A DNA stretch of 64,000 nucleotides from Sphingomonas gei (GCF_004792685.1 NZ_SRXT01000002.1:620001-684000), one strand, 5' to 3'. Positions 46,404 through 55,895 are shown, counted from the stretch's first letter. The notes: a model not told the origin generated them from the letters alone. A program made the numbers and translations.

Positions 46404-47861
46404 TCAAACCGCGTTAGGCCAATATTGCGCATCTTCGGCCCGCGCGTGGGCGTCGTCGAGCAGTACGGGCGGGCGAGGATCGCCACTTTCGCGCGACAGC
46501 CGCAGTTTGTGGACCCCGAGCCCGATCACGTGCCGCGCCCAGAATCCCCAGGCTGGCGTCGGCCCGAACATGCTCGGCTCGGGATAGGCGTCGGCAAGCT
46601 CCGGTCGGTCCGTCGGCAGGACTTCCGAAAAGCCGCCCCGGAACGACAAATCGATATCGCGCAACTGCACGCATTCGATCAGGTGATTGGGCAGCCCCGC
46701 GAGGATCGCGGCGAAGCGCGGATCGATTCCGGTCGCCTTCAACCCGCGCACTTCGATATTGCGCATCGCCCCGATTTTCGTGCCTTCCGGCCCGCGCAGC
46801 CGCGCGCCGAGGCGAAGGAACAACGGCGCGGTGGTCACCTCCACCATCTCGATATTCTCGGCAAGAACGTCCTCGATCGTCCCGCCGTCGACCGTTTCGA
46901 TCGCCAACCCGCGACTGCGCTCGAACTGGCAATTGGCGATGCGAATGCGACGGAAGTCGCCGTTGCTCTCGGTGCCGAGTTTGATCCGCCCGGTGACGCG
47001 GTCGCGGTCGGGCGACAGCTCCTGGGTTTGCTGGCGCGAGCCGTCAAGCATCGTGCCGAGATCGAAGCCCGAAACGGTGCAGTCGCGGATCGTGATGTCC
47101 TCGCACGACGAACGCCTGCCCAGCCCGAGGCTGGTCTTGAGCACGATGGCGTCGTCATTGGGCGTGTTCACCCGACAGCGCTCGACTCGCGCATTGCGGA
47201 CGCAATCCAGGTCGATCCCGTCGCGATTGGTGTCGATGTCGAGGTTGGTGATGCCGAGCCCGTCGACTTCGCTGGCCAAAACCGCGAAATGCCCGCCCTT
47301 GAAAATGCTGAAGCCGTCGAGCTTCACGCGCTTGCAATGTGCCAGCGCGATCGCCTTGTTGCCCATGCCCTGCATCGCCGCATGGCTGCGCTCGAGCTTG
47401 CCGATATCGGCCGCAGGCATTACGGCCATCGATAGCGGACGCTCGCCCGCCTGCTTGCTCCACGGCGTACCGGGACCGTTGCGGGTGAGGCCGAGGCCGA
47501 GGATCCGGCCCTTGCCGACGATCGCGACATCCTCGGCATGCTCGGCCCAGATCAGGCTGTTATGCCAATGGCTATGGCCGAAATCCTGATAGAGCTGCGG
47601 GCCGCGTTCCTCGGGCAGATCATAGCTGCCGAGCGGTCCTTTCTCGGCGGCGATCAGAGTGGCGTCTCGTTCGAGTACCAGCGTCACGCGGCTCTTCAGG
47701 CGAAGCGAGAAGCTGAGATACTTGCCCGGCGGCAGGACGACCATCCCGCCGCCCGCCGCCTCGGCCGCGAGGATCGCGGCATTGATCGCAGGGGAGTCGA
47801 GCGCCACGCCGTCGCCGCGTGCACCGTGATCGCGAACGTCGAAGGTGGCGCCGGTGCGCAT
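46404..47861 (-). CDS. glycoside hydrolase family 28 (polygalacturonase/rhamnogalacturonase type), no signal peptide
   Basis: The 485-residue right-handed beta-helix begins TFDVRDHGARGDGVALDSPAINAAILAAEAAGGGMVVLPPGKYLS, the usual GH28 N-terminus. It carries the catalytic aspartates in NRDGIDLD and NTPNDDAIVLK and the RIKLGTES motif. GH28 enzymes hydrolyse galacturonosyl links in homogalacturonan or RG-I. No secretion signal is visible, so it may work on imported oligomers in the cytoplasm, as an exo-enzyme. It abuts the CE12 gene with no spacing (TGA then ATG). Confidence 0.9.
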   Translation of the reverse strand: MRTGATFDVRDHGARGDGVALDSPAINAAILAAEAAGGGMVVLPPGKYLSFSLRLKSRVTLVLERDATLIAAEKGPLGSYDLPEERGPQLYQDFGHSHWHNSLIWAEHAEDVAIVGKGRILGLGLTRNGPGTPWSKQAGERPLSMAVMPAADIGKLERSHAAMQGMGNKAIALAHCKRVKLDGFSIFKGGHFAVLASEVDGLGITNLDIDTNRDGIDLDCVRNARVERCRVNTPNDDAIVLKTSLGLGRRSSCEDITIRDCTVSGFDLGTMLDGSRQQTQELSPDRDRVTGRIKLGTESNGDFRRIRIANCQFERSRGLAIETVDGGTIEDVLAENIEMVEVTTAPLFLRLGARLRGPEGTKIGAMRNIEVRGLKATGIDPRFAAILAGLPNHLIECVQLRDIDLSFRGGFSEVLPTDRPELADAYPEPSMFGPTPAWGFWARHVIGLGVHKLRLSRESGDPRPPVLLDDAHARAEDAQYWPNAV

Positions 47862-49058
47862 TCAGTTCCTTGCCGGCCGAACGTCGCTCTCGGCGAGGCT
47901 CGTTGCGATCAGGCCTTCGGCGAGATCCGGGTTCGCTGCGTCGAAACGCCGCGCCGCGGGCTTGAGATGCGCCGCCAGCGCCGGCACCTTCGCGGCGATC
48001 TCGGCCGCGACTGCGCGGGCGAGGAACCATGCGCCGGGATTATTATGATGCGTCCGGTCCTTGCCGCCGTCGTTGAACAGCTTCGCGGCCTCGGTCTCGC
48101 CGAGTGCCTCGTACAAGGTGACCGTCCGCTCCTGCAGGTCGAGCACCGGCAAATTCTCCTCGCGCGCAACCTTGCGCACCGCCTCGCCATATTCGGCCAG
48201 CGTCCGCCGCACCTTGCCGCCCTCGTAATTGCGCCGCTCGGGCGACGTCACCAGCACCGGATACGCCCCGCACCGCCGCGCCTCGGCGACATAGGTGCGC
48301 AGCCAGGCGGGGTAGGTGATTGCGGGATCGGCATAGGTCTGCGGCCAGTTCGTCTTCTGATCGTTATGCCCGAACTGGATCAGCAACCAGTCGCCGGCCT
48401 TGATCTGCGACAGCAATTTGTCCAGCCGCAATTCGGTGACGAACGACTTCAACGTCTCGCCCGATTCCGCATGGTTTGCGACCGCCACGTCCGGACCGAA
48501 TAAGGCCGGCAGCATCTGGCCCCAGCTCGCGGCCGGCTCCGAACGTTGGTCGGTCACCGTCGAATCGCCGGTGAGGAATATCGTCGGCAGCTCGACCCGC
48601 TCGATATCGATCGAAGCGACGCGCGGGTCGCCAAGGAATTCGAGCGTGAGCTTGTCGTCCCACGTGTAGCTCCCCGCCTCACGGCTCTTGAGCTTCACCC
48701 GGCTTCCACCCGGCGCATTGGCGGGGGGCGGAGCGAGTTGGGCGTTGCGGACATTCACGACGAAGCTCGCGGTGACGTATTGGCCCGGCTTCGTGGTGAT
48801 GTCGCGCAGCATTAGCCGGCGCGATTCGGCTTTTACCGTCACCCGTCCGCCGAGACGGACGGTCACCCGATAATTGCCCTCGGGCACCGCGGCGGAGAAC
48901 AGGAATTCCTTGCCGCGCCGCTGGGGCTCGTAACCGTACCCGCCCGCTTCGAACGCCTTGTCCGCCGCCACGGAGACGCGCCCACTGGCGCGCTTCGGCG
49001 GTTCCAGGTCGAAGCGCAGCACCGTGCTCGTCGCCATCAGCATCGCGGCCAGCAGCAT
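47862..49058 (-). CDS. rhamnogalacturonan acetylesterase (CE12, SGNH hydrolase)
   Basis: The 398-residue protein has an N-terminal beta-sandwich (about residues 10-150: RFDLEPPKRASGRVSVAADKAF...GNYRVTVRLGG). The SGNH domain follows, with the Ser block FLTGDSTVTD, GQMLPALFG, LLIQFGHNDQ and the C-terminal Asp/His pair in GKDRTHHNNPGAW. It removes acetyl groups from galacturonic acid in RG-I so lyases can act. The first 20 residues are hydrophobic (MLLAAMLMATSTVL) but make a poor signal, so the start and location are uncertain. It begins 4 bases after the PL11 stop. Confidence 0.85.
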   Translation of the reverse strand: MLLAAMLMATSTVLRFDLEPPKRASGRVSVAADKAFEAGGYGYEPQRRGKEFLFSAAVPEGNYRVTVRLGGRVTVKAESRRLMLRDITTKPGQYVTASFVVNVRNAQLAPPPANAPGGSRVKLKSREAGSYTWDDKLTLEFLGDPRVASIDIERVELPTIFLTGDSTVTDQRSEPAASWGQMLPALFGPDVAVANHAESGETLKSFVTELRLDKLLSQIKAGDWLLIQFGHNDQKTNWPQTYADPAITYPAWLRTYVAEARRCGAYPVLVTSPERRNYEGGKVRRTLAEYGEAVRKVAREENLPVLDLQERTVTLYEALGETEAAKLFNDGGKDRTHHNNPGAWFLARAVAAEIAAKVPALAAHLKPAARRFDAANPDLAEGLIATSLAESDVRPARN

Positions 49059-49062
49059 CGTC

Positions 49063-50925
49063 TCACTTCGCCCCGACGAAGTAGGACGTGTGCGGCGGCT
49101 GGTTGTACGCTGTATTCTGCCATGCCACCCCCAGACGATAAACCGGGTCATGCATCAGCGTCACGATGCGTTCGCCAGTCGGGATCGGCGTCGCATAGAT
49201 ACGCAACTCGCGGCTACCCGCGCTCGGCACAACCAGTTCCTCGCGCCAGTCGCCGAAGATATCGGCGGAGAGCGACGGGTTGGCCTTGGTGCCGTTGTTC
49301 GAGACGACGCCTGCGGGATCGAGCAGCATCTGCTCGGCGCCGTTGTTCCAGTCCCATTTGGAAATCCGCTTGCCGTCGAGCAACTCGCGCAGCCGATCGC
49401 CATCCCACCAGATGCCGAAATTGGCCGCGCGCGGATGTCCCCCGGGGATGACATTGCCCTTCGCGTCGTAGAGGTCGCGCGAATTCGAGGCCCAGGCTTC
49501 GGCGCCGGGATGACGCGGGTCGATGTCGATCGCGATACCGCGCCCGGTGTCCTTGTCGGCCTGCGTCGACCACAGGATCGCGCCGGTCCTCGCGTCGAGC
49601 ATCGCGGCGCCGCGATTGCCGCTCATCCGCATATTCTCATGGACGCCGAACTTCTCCAGCCCTGGCCGGGTCGGGTCGAGGTCCGAAAGGTGCATCGCGT
49701 CGCCATGGCCGAGCCCCGACGACCACAGCCCTTGGCCGGTGTCGTCGATCACCATCGATCCATAGAACACCTCGTCGCGGCCGTCGCCGTCGACGACCGA
49801 GAGCTGGTGATTGCCTTGGCCGCCGAACTTCTCGTTGCCGGGCGTCGCGCTGTCGAACAGCCAGCGCATGCTGAGCTTGCCGCCCCGATAGTCCCATGCC
49901 GCCACGGTCGAGCGCGCATAATATCCGCGCCCGAAGATCAGACTTGGTCGATGCCCATCTAGATAGGCGACACCGCCAAGGTAGCGTTCGGAGCGGTTGC
50001 CATAGCCGTCGCCCCAGACTGCCTTCATCTGGTCGTCGCTTGGGTCGTTTCCGCCTGGATCGCGGGAGGGAGCATAGGGTGCGGTTGCCAGCGCCCGGCC
50101 GGTTCTGCCGTCGAACACAGTGAGGTACTCGGGGCCTTTCAGGATGCGTCCCTTGAGCTCGGAGACCTTCTTTCCGTTGGGCAGCACCTTGGCGCCGGTC
50201 CGGTCGTCGATATCGACTTCGCCCTCTCGGCTCACCCAACTGGCGTGCGAGTCGCCGATCATCCGGTTGGTGCCGTCGACCGTTCCGTCGGCGGTCTTCA
50301 TCGCGATCTCGGCCTTTCCGTCGCCGTCGAGGTCATAGACCATGAACTGGGCGTAATGCGCGCCCGAGCGGACATTGGGCCCGAGGTCGATCCGCCACAG
50401 TTTCCTGCCCTCCAGCGTATAGGCATCGATCAGCGTCGTGCCGCTATAGCCGGAGAACGCATTGTCCTCGGCGATCGTCGGAACCCATTTGACGATCAGC
50501 TCGTAGCGTCCGTCGCCATCGAGATCGCCGACCGAGGCGTCGTTGGCGGCGTAGCTATAGCGCTCGCCGTCCGTAGTCCGCCCATCCGCAGGCCTGTCGA
50601 GCGGGATCGGAAGATAGCCGTCGGTCCAGGCAGTCGCGCCTGGGCTGCGCGCCGTGAGCGAATAGCGTGAAGTCGCGGTCCCGGTTCGATCGAGATAGCT
50701 CGTCGCCTGATTGCCCGTGACCCGGGCGAGGGCCTTGCCGCCGCGGTACAGCGTGAAGCGAATGTTTCTGGCGTCGGTGGCGAGCAGGCGCCACGAGACG
50801 TGGTTGCCGCCGGCTGCGGCGGGGACTGCGATCAGCGCCCGGTCGAGACGTTCGACTTGCCGTCCTGCGACGATCGGTGCCGCCTGCGCCGAGATCGCGG
50901 ATGCAGTGATGAATGCCGCCAGCAT
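49063..50925 (-). CDS. rhamnogalacturonan endolyase (PL11)
   Basis: The 620-residue enzyme has a signal peptide (MLAAFITASAISAQAAP), an N-terminal beta domain (RQVERLDRALIAVPAAAGGNHVSWRLLATDARNIRFTLYRG) and an eight-bladed propeller. The propeller has repeated calcium-binding DxDGDGxxE loops (GDLDGDGRYELIVKW, YDLDGDGKAEIAMKTADGTVDG) and SGAHYAQFMVYD, as in YesW/YesX. It cuts RG-I between rhamnose and galacturonate by beta-elimination, producing the unsaturated ends on which GH105 acts. It is the first gene of the PL11-CE12-GH28 operon; a CCCA-N5-TGGG palindrome lies 65 bases upstream. Confidence 0.95.
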   Translation of the reverse strand: MLAAFITASAISAQAAPIVAGRQVERLDRALIAVPAAAGGNHVSWRLLATDARNIRFTLYRGGKALARVTGNQATSYLDRTGTATSRYSLTARSPGATAWTDGYLPIPLDRPADGRTTDGERYSYAANDASVGDLDGDGRYELIVKWVPTIAEDNAFSGYSGTTLIDAYTLEGRKLWRIDLGPNVRSGAHYAQFMVYDLDGDGKAEIAMKTADGTVDGTNRMIGDSHASWVSREGEVDIDDRTGAKVLPNGKKVSELKGRILKGPEYLTVFDGRTGRALATAPYAPSRDPGGNDPSDDQMKAVWGDGYGNRSERYLGGVAYLDGHRPSLIFGRGYYARSTVAAWDYRGGKLSMRWLFDSATPGNEKFGGQGNHQLSVVDGDGRDEVFYGSMVIDDTGQGLWSSGLGHGDAMHLSDLDPTRPGLEKFGVHENMRMSGNRGAAMLDARTGAILWSTQADKDTGRGIAIDIDPRHPGAEAWASNSRDLYDAKGNVIPGGHPRAANFGIWWDGDRLRELLDGKRISKWDWNNGAEQMLLDPAGVVSNNGTKANPSLSADIFGDWREELVVPSAGSRELRIYATPIPTGERIVTLMHDPVYRLGVAWQNTAYNQPPHTSYFVGAK

Positions 50926-50989
50926 GAACCTCTCCCGCGATTCTTTTACGACGAAGCTGCTCCCGGAGGCGACCGAGTCAAATTGTTCC

Positions 50990-51002
50990 CCAAATAATGG
51001 GA
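50990..51002. promoter_or_regulatory. Candidate operator CCCA-N5-TGGG upstream of PL11
   Basis: CCCAAATAATGGG is a 13-base palindromic pattern with an A/T-only centre, 65 bases upstream of the PL11 start codon. It sits in the 174-base gap between PL11 and the TonB-dependent receptor stop. Confidence 0.5.
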
Positions 51003-51099
51003 TGATCGTTTACATTCCGGTATATCGCTTGCGGCCGCTGGGTGTTGTCCGCGCAAGATGTGGGTCGCCGCGAACGGCGACCCACAAGCGCGGCAGGCC

Positions 51100-54093
51100 T
51101 CAGAACTGCGCGTTGAGGCCGAAGGTAAAGGTCCGGCCGATGCGCGTCTGGAACAGCGTGTCCTGGCGAACGCTGTCGACGTAGAGCGTGTTGCGCGCAT
51201 CGGTGATGTTCTGCGCTTCGAGGATCAGCTTGAAGTTCTCGGTGATCTTGTACGAGGCCGATGCATCCACGAAAGTGTTCGACTGATTCGCACGGATATC
51301 GCTGCCGTTCGCCGCGATGATGGCGCGGGTGTAGCGGTCGCGATAGCTGGCCGTGCCGCGGATGCTGAAGCGATCGTCTTCGTAATAGAGCGTGCCGCTT
51401 GCCGAATTCTTCGAAAGGTCGATCAGGTCCGAAGTGAAGATCCCGCCGGTGCCCGTGACATAGTCGATCTTCGACGTGACATGGGTGTAGCTTCCCAGCG
51501 CGCCGAAGTGCGAGAGGAAGCTCGGCAGGAAGTCGAACTGGATCTGGGCATTGACCTCGAAGCCCTTGAGCGGGCCGCCAGGCGTGTTGACCGGGCGACG
51601 CACGGTGAAGATCTCGGTCGGCGTGGTGTTGGTACCGGCCAGCAATGCGTCCGGCAGGCCGAGCTGGTTGAACGGGATCTGCTCGCTCTTGCTCTGGATG
51701 TAGGTTTCGATGTTCTTGTAGAAATAAGCGACCGACAGCAGCGATCCGGGCCGGAAATACCATTCCAGCGCCAGATCGAGTGTGTTGGCGCGGATCGGGT
51801 CGAGGAAGGGATTGTTGGTGCTCGCGTTGCGGGTCGTCGCCGTGATCGTCGGCGAACCCGGAATCATGACGCCGAGTTCGGGCCGAGACATGACTCGCGC
51901 GACCGACGCGCGCACAAGGAGATCCGGCGAGATCTCACCGACGACGTTCGCGGACGGCAGGAAGTCCTCATAATCGCGATCGACCGTGTTGGCCGTCGCC
52001 GTCACACCGGTGGGGCTGCTGGCCAGCGCGCTGGTGATGAAGCCCACTGCGCGCATGTCGGTCTTGATATAGCGCACGCCGGCATCGCCGCGCAGCGTGA
52101 AGGGGAGTGTTGTCGAAGTGTCGAAATTGACCATCAGATAGCCGCTGGTGATCCGCTCGCGGATCCGCGAGGTGCCGACGCCACACGACGCCTCGGTGCA
52201 GAAGTCGAATGCGTCCGGAAAGTTGAACGTCTGGCGCCACTTGTCCGGATCGATCGCCGCCCAGCTCGCCGGCGCGCCGTTGCCGAAGATCTCGTCGACG
52301 CCGGTGATCTGGCGGGTGATGCTGGCCAGGCTGGTGCCGGCGGGCAGTGCCTTGGTCACGTTCTGCCCGGTATATTGCGTGGCGCCGCGCGCGCTATAAT
52401 CGCTCTCGCGGAACTGGCCGCCCGTCTTGACCGTGAAGCCGGGCGTCACGTCCCATTTGGTGTTGAGCTCGAAGGTCTTGTTCCTGGTCTCGTTGCGCGA
52501 CGGTTTGCCCTGGGTGCTGAAGCCGCCGAGGAAGGTCACCCCGCCGTCGGGGCTGGGCGCATAGGAAAAATTGGCGGGGTTGGAGACGTCGATGCCGTAG
52601 CCGATCTTCGGATTATAGCCCCCGTCGCGGAAGTCGATCGTCACTCCGTCCGCGTCGATCGCGTCGATAAACGTCTGCAGCCGCTCGCGGCCGTCCCACA
52701 AAGAGTTCGAGACACCGGCCAGACCGGAAATCTCGAAGCTGTCGGAGAAGCGGTGACGGAAGTTGAAATTGGCCTGCTTGAAGGTCGATACGAAGGTATC
52801 GACCAGGCCCTCCGAGCGGATGTCGACCCCGTCGAACAGCCCGTAGACGAGCGAGCCGTTCTTATCGAACTCGATATCGCGCACCGAAACCATCGGCTGG
52901 CCGTTGTTGCTGATCGAGCGGCCGAACGAGAGCAATGCGATGTAATTGTCGCGGCGCTCGACCTTGAAGCGCGAATAGAGGCCATCGATCGAGATGTCGG
53001 TATCCTCGGTCGGCTTCCATTGGATGGTGGCCGTGGCGCCCAGGCGTTCATTGTCCTGCTCGGAGTTCACGTAGCGCGGGATACGCGGGAAGAACGCGCC
53101 GCTGCCCGGCGTGTTGGGCGCAGCCGGGCTGCGCAGCGCCAGGATCGTATTGTACGCGGCGATCGTGCCGGTGCGGGGATTGCCGGTGCTGCACATCGTC
53201 GCCGTGGCGCCGCGGTTGGCATTGGCGACGGGCGAGGGGCTGATCGGCGTGAAGCCGATCGGCGTGCAGAATGGCTGCGCGGCGGCGCCGGTGCCGAGCT
53301 GGTTGCCGCCCAGGGTCGACGACAGGATGTCGACTGCCGAATAGCCGGCCTCGCGCATGTGACGCTTCTGATAGGCGATCGAACCGAGCACGCCGAAGGT
53401 GCCGTCGGCGAATTGCTTCGAGACGATCGCGGAAGCGCGCGGGTCGAGCTTCTTGCTGACTTCGTTGTACACGCCGCGGGCGGTCGCGCTCAGCACGAAG
53501 TCCTTTTTATAGTCGAGCGGATGTGGCGCCTTGAGATCGACGGTGGCGCCCAGCGAACCCTCTTCGACATCGGCCGAAGGCGTCTTGCGCACCGCGAGCG
53601 ACGAGAAGATTTCGGTCGGGAAGGCATTGAAGTCGAAGCTGCGGCCGGAGTTGCCGGCGCCATAGATGTCCGACGAGCCGGTCTGCGAGGTGCCCTCCAT
53701 CCCGTTGATGCGGACGCGCGTGAATCCGGCGCCAAGGCCGCGCACCGAGATGTTGCGCCCTTCGCCGCCATCACCGCGCGACAGCGCCACGCCGGGCACG
53801 CGCTGCATCGATTCGGCGAGGTTGGAATCGGGGAACTTGCCGATGTCCTCGGCGACGATCGAATCGACTGCGGCAGTCTCCTCGCGCTTCTGGTTGAGTG
53901 CGGTGTTCAGCGATGCGCGGAAGCCCTGGACGACAATCTCGCCTTCGTCGGTCGTCTCGGCAGTCTGCTGGCCGGCCGGATCGCCGCTGGGCGCGTTCTG
54001 GGCCATTGCTACCGGTGTCCATGCCAGCGCCAATATCAGCGCCGCGCTCGAAAACCCGATGCCCTGGGCACGCGAATACGTCGAAGCCTTCAT
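51100..54093 (-). CDS. TonB-dependent receptor of the pectin locus
   Basis: The 997-residue outer-membrane receptor has a signal peptide (ending WTPVAMAQ). A TonB-box region EIVVQGFRASLNTALNQKREETAAVDSI follows, then a plug (AEDIGKFPDSNLAESMQRVPGVALSRGDGGEGRNISVRGLGAGFTRVRINGME) and a barrel ending RTFTFGLNAQF with a terminal Phe. The QGFRASLxxAxxxK start is typical of carbohydrate-importing receptors of sphingomonads and Caulobacter. It probably imports RG-I oligosaccharides. The ATG at 54093 is preferred over 54099 because AGGAGG lies 8 bases ahead. It stands between PL11 and the CE12-rhamnose dehydrogenase-IclR operon with 240 bases upstream. Confidence 0.92.
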   Translation of the reverse strand: MKASTYSRAQGIGFSSAALILALAWTPVAMAQNAPSGDPAGQQTAETTDEGEIVVQGFRASLNTALNQKREETAAVDSIVAEDIGKFPDSNLAESMQRVPGVALSRGDGGEGRNISVRGLGAGFTRVRINGMEGTSQTGSSDIYGAGNSGRSFDFNAFPTEIFSSLAVRKTPSADVEEGSLGATVDLKAPHPLDYKKDFVLSATARGVYNEVSKKLDPRASAIVSKQFADGTFGVLGSIAYQKRHMREAGYSAVDILSSTLGGNQLGTGAAAQPFCTPIGFTPISPSPVANANRGATATMCSTGNPRTGTIAAYNTILALRSPAAPNTPGSGAFFPRIPRYVNSEQDNERLGATATIQWKPTEDTDISIDGLYSRFKVERRDNYIALLSFGRSISNNGQPMVSVRDIEFDKNGSLVYGLFDGVDIRSEGLVDTFVSTFKQANFNFRHRFSDSFEISGLAGVSNSLWDGRERLQTFIDAIDADGVTIDFRDGGYNPKIGYGIDVSNPANFSYAPSPDGGVTFLGGFSTQGKPSRNETRNKTFELNTKWDVTPGFTVKTGGQFRESDYSARGATQYTGQNVTKALPAGTSLASITRQITGVDEIFGNGAPASWAAIDPDKWRQTFNFPDAFDFCTEASCGVGTSRIRERITSGYLMVNFDTSTTLPFTLRGDAGVRYIKTDMRAVGFITSALASSPTGVTATANTVDRDYEDFLPSANVVGEISPDLLVRASVARVMSRPELGVMIPGSPTITATTRNASTNNPFLDPIRANTLDLALEWYFRPGSLLSVAYFYKNIETYIQSKSEQIPFNQLGLPDALLAGTNTTPTEIFTVRRPVNTPGGPLKGFEVNAQIQFDFLPSFLSHFGALGSYTHVTSKIDYVTGTGGIFTSDLIDLSKNSASGTLYYEDDRFSIRGTASYRDRYTRAIIAANGSDIRANQSNTFVDASASYKITENFKLILEAQNITDARNTLYVDSVRQDTLFQTRIGRTFTFGLNAQF

Positions 54094-54198
54094 GCTCATC
54101 CCCTCCTCTGATGCCACCCGACCACGCTTTGCGCGTTGATCGGTCTCATTTCTTGTTCTGATTTCCCAATATATATGACGCAACGAAGGCGTCTCGCC

Positions 54199-54216
54199 AA
54201 TCCCCCTTTTGGGATT
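54199..54216. terminator. Small hairpin between the CE12 gene and the TonB-dependent receptor
   Basis: AATCCC and GGGATT pair around CCTTTT, 118 bases after the CE12 stop on the minus strand. There is no clear T-run, so it is a weak terminator candidate. It could instead be part of the receptor control region. Confidence 0.3.
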
Positions 54217-54333
54217 AGCCCGGGCATGTGGGGTTTCAGTCACACTTCAGACACAAGCGGCAGTCGGGCACAGCAAAACGCCGCCGCGCGCCGCTGCATC
54301 CGACGGCGGTCGAGCCTGTCCACCGGTGTCAGT

Positions 54334-55119
54334 TCAGTGGCAGGCAGAGCTGCCGAGCGGCTTGTGGCGAGTCAGGTCGGGACGATCGGCGAGGACCTTT
54401 TCGGCGACGGGCAACTTCAGCCCCTTGAGTTCCTGCGCCACCAGATTGGCCATGGCGCGCGCGCCGAGTTCGCTGAAATGGGTGTCGTCGGCGATGCCTT
54501 GCGGGAAGGCGGCAAGCTTGTCGAAGGGTGTATAATGGAGATAATATTTCTTCGATCCCGCCTCGCCGGCACGGCTGACCAGATCGAGCGAGCGCGCCTC
54601 CAGATCGATCAGCGGGGTGTTGGTGCTTACGACGAGTTCGCGCTCCACTTGTGAATATGCCGCAAAGTCGGCCTTCGCACGGGGTCCGTCGAATGAGCGG
54701 CGGGCAGGGGGCGTGACCAGTACCGGGATCAGCCCGCGGCCGCGCGACTCCCAGATCATCCGTAACAGATTGTCGCGATAGAGCGTAGCGGCGGGCGCAT
54801 AGCGTTCGGGGCGCGACACGCTGGCGTCGTTGTGGCCGAACTGGATCAGCACCACGTCACCGGGCGTCGCTTCGGCAAGCAAAGCATCCCATTTGCCCTC
54901 CGAGAGGAACGTGCGCGTGCTGCGTCCGCCCACGGCTCGGTTGATCACCTCGACGTCGGGCGCCAGGCCGCACTTCAGCATCATCCCCCAGCCGGTCTGC
55001 GGATATCTGTCCGCGCCGTAATTGGCGGCGGTCGAATCGCTGGCGATCAGGATGCGCTGCGCGAAAGCGGGCGGAGCGATGGCGAGAAGCGCCACACTCG
55101 CCCCAAGCAGCGCTCTCAT
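54334..55119 (-). CDS. second rhamnogalacturonan acetylesterase (CE12)
   Basis: The 261-residue exported SGNH hydrolase has a signal peptide (MRALLGASVALLAIAPPAFA), the Ser block LIASDSTAANYG, the Gly block (NRAVGGRSTRTF), VVLIQFGHNDAS and the Asp/His pair GIADDTHFSELGA. Unlike the other CE12 protein it lacks the N-terminal beta-sandwich and matches the size of the minimal fungal and Bacillus acetylesterases (about 230-260). It would deacetylate RG-I in the periplasm. Its ATG overlaps the stop of the rhamnose dehydrogenase gene (ATGA). Confidence 0.9.
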   Translation of the reverse strand: MRALLGASVALLAIAPPAFAQRILIASDSTAANYGADRYPQTGWGMMLKCGLAPDVEVINRAVGGRSTRTFLSEGKWDALLAEATPGDVVLIQFGHNDASVSRPERYAPAATLYRDNLLRMIWESRGRGLIPVLVTPPARRSFDGPRAKADFAAYSQVERELVVSTNTPLIDLEARSLDLVSRAGEAGSKKYYLHYTPFDKLAAFPQGIADDTHFSELGARAMANLVAQELKGLKLPVAEKVLADRPDLTRHKPLGSSACH

Positions 55120-55880
55120 TGCAGGTTAACGAAGGCGCCGCCGTCGACCAGCAACGCCGCGCCGGTGACATAGGCAGCCATGTCCGAGGCGAGAAAGACG
55201 ATCGGGCCGGCGAGATCCTCCGCCTGGCCGAGCCGGCCGAGCGGGATGCGGCCTTCCATGTACTTGCGCTTTGCCTCGTCGGCGAGATCGTCCTTGTTGA
55301 TCTCGGTGAGGATCGTGCCGGGGAGCACCGAATTGCAGCGGATATTGTATTTGCCGAGCGCGATCGCAGTCGACTGCATCAGCGAATGGAGCCCCGCCTT
55401 GGTCGGGGTATAGTGCGTCTGATATTCGCCGCCGACCAAAGCCGAGATCGACGAGACTGCGATCAGCGCGCCGCCATGGCCCTGCGCGACCATCTGGTTG
55501 GCGGCCGCCTGGCACATGAAATAGCCGCCGAGCAGATTGACCTGCATGGTCCGCTGGACAGTCTCGACCGGCATGTCGAGAAAGCTGTGGAACGGGCAGA
55601 TCCCGGCGTTGGAGACCATCACGTCGACCTTGCCGAACGCCTCGACCGCCTTGGCCACGAATTCGGTCGCAGTCTCGGGCGCGGCGACGTCGCCCTTGAT
55701 TGCCAGCCCGCGCTGGCCGGCGGCTTCGATCTCGGCGATGCAGGCCGCGGCGTCGTCGTCGCGGCTGTGATAGTTGATCACGACGTCCGCGCCGGCTTTC
55801 GCTGCGCCCACCGCGGCGGCGCGTCCGATGCCCGTCGATGCGCCCGTGACGAGCACGGTCTTGCCATCCAACAACTTCAC
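55116..55880 (-). CDS. L-rhamnose 1-dehydrogenase (NAD(P)+), SDR family
   Basis: The 254-residue short-chain dehydrogenase has the cofactor site TGASTGIG (residues 12-19), NAG (91-93) and catalytic Ser143/144, Tyr157 and Lys161 (YTPTK). NYHSR after strand 2 suggests NADP is tolerated. It resembles the first enzyme (LRA1/RhaDH) of the non-phosphorylated L-rhamnose pathway, oxidising L-rhamnose to L-rhamnono-lactone. The neighbours (rhamnonate dehydratase, lactonase, LRA5- and LRA6-like genes) support this over other SDR activities. It lies 15 bases after the IclR gene in the same operon. Confidence 0.85.
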   Translation of the reverse strand: MKLLDGKTVLVTGASTGIGRAAAVGAAKAGADVVINYHSRDDDAAACIAEIEAAGQRGLAIKGDVAAPETATEFVAKAVEAFGKVDVMVSNAGICPFHSFLDMPVETVQRTMQVNLLGGYFMCQAAANQMVAQGHGGALIAVSSISALVGGEYQTHYTPTKAGLHSLMQSTAIALGKYNIRCNSVLPGTILTEINKDDLADEAKRKYMEGRIPLGRLGQAEDLAGPIVFLASDMAAYVTGAALLVDGGAFVNLQ

Positions 55881-55895
55881 TTGGCTCTCCTGAGG

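Noticed and set aside
54160-54175. A third CCCA-N5-TGGG site upstream of the pectin TonB-dependent receptor
   Set aside because: TCCCAATATATATG keeps only the left arm; the right arm fails at two of four positions, so it was not annotated as a site.
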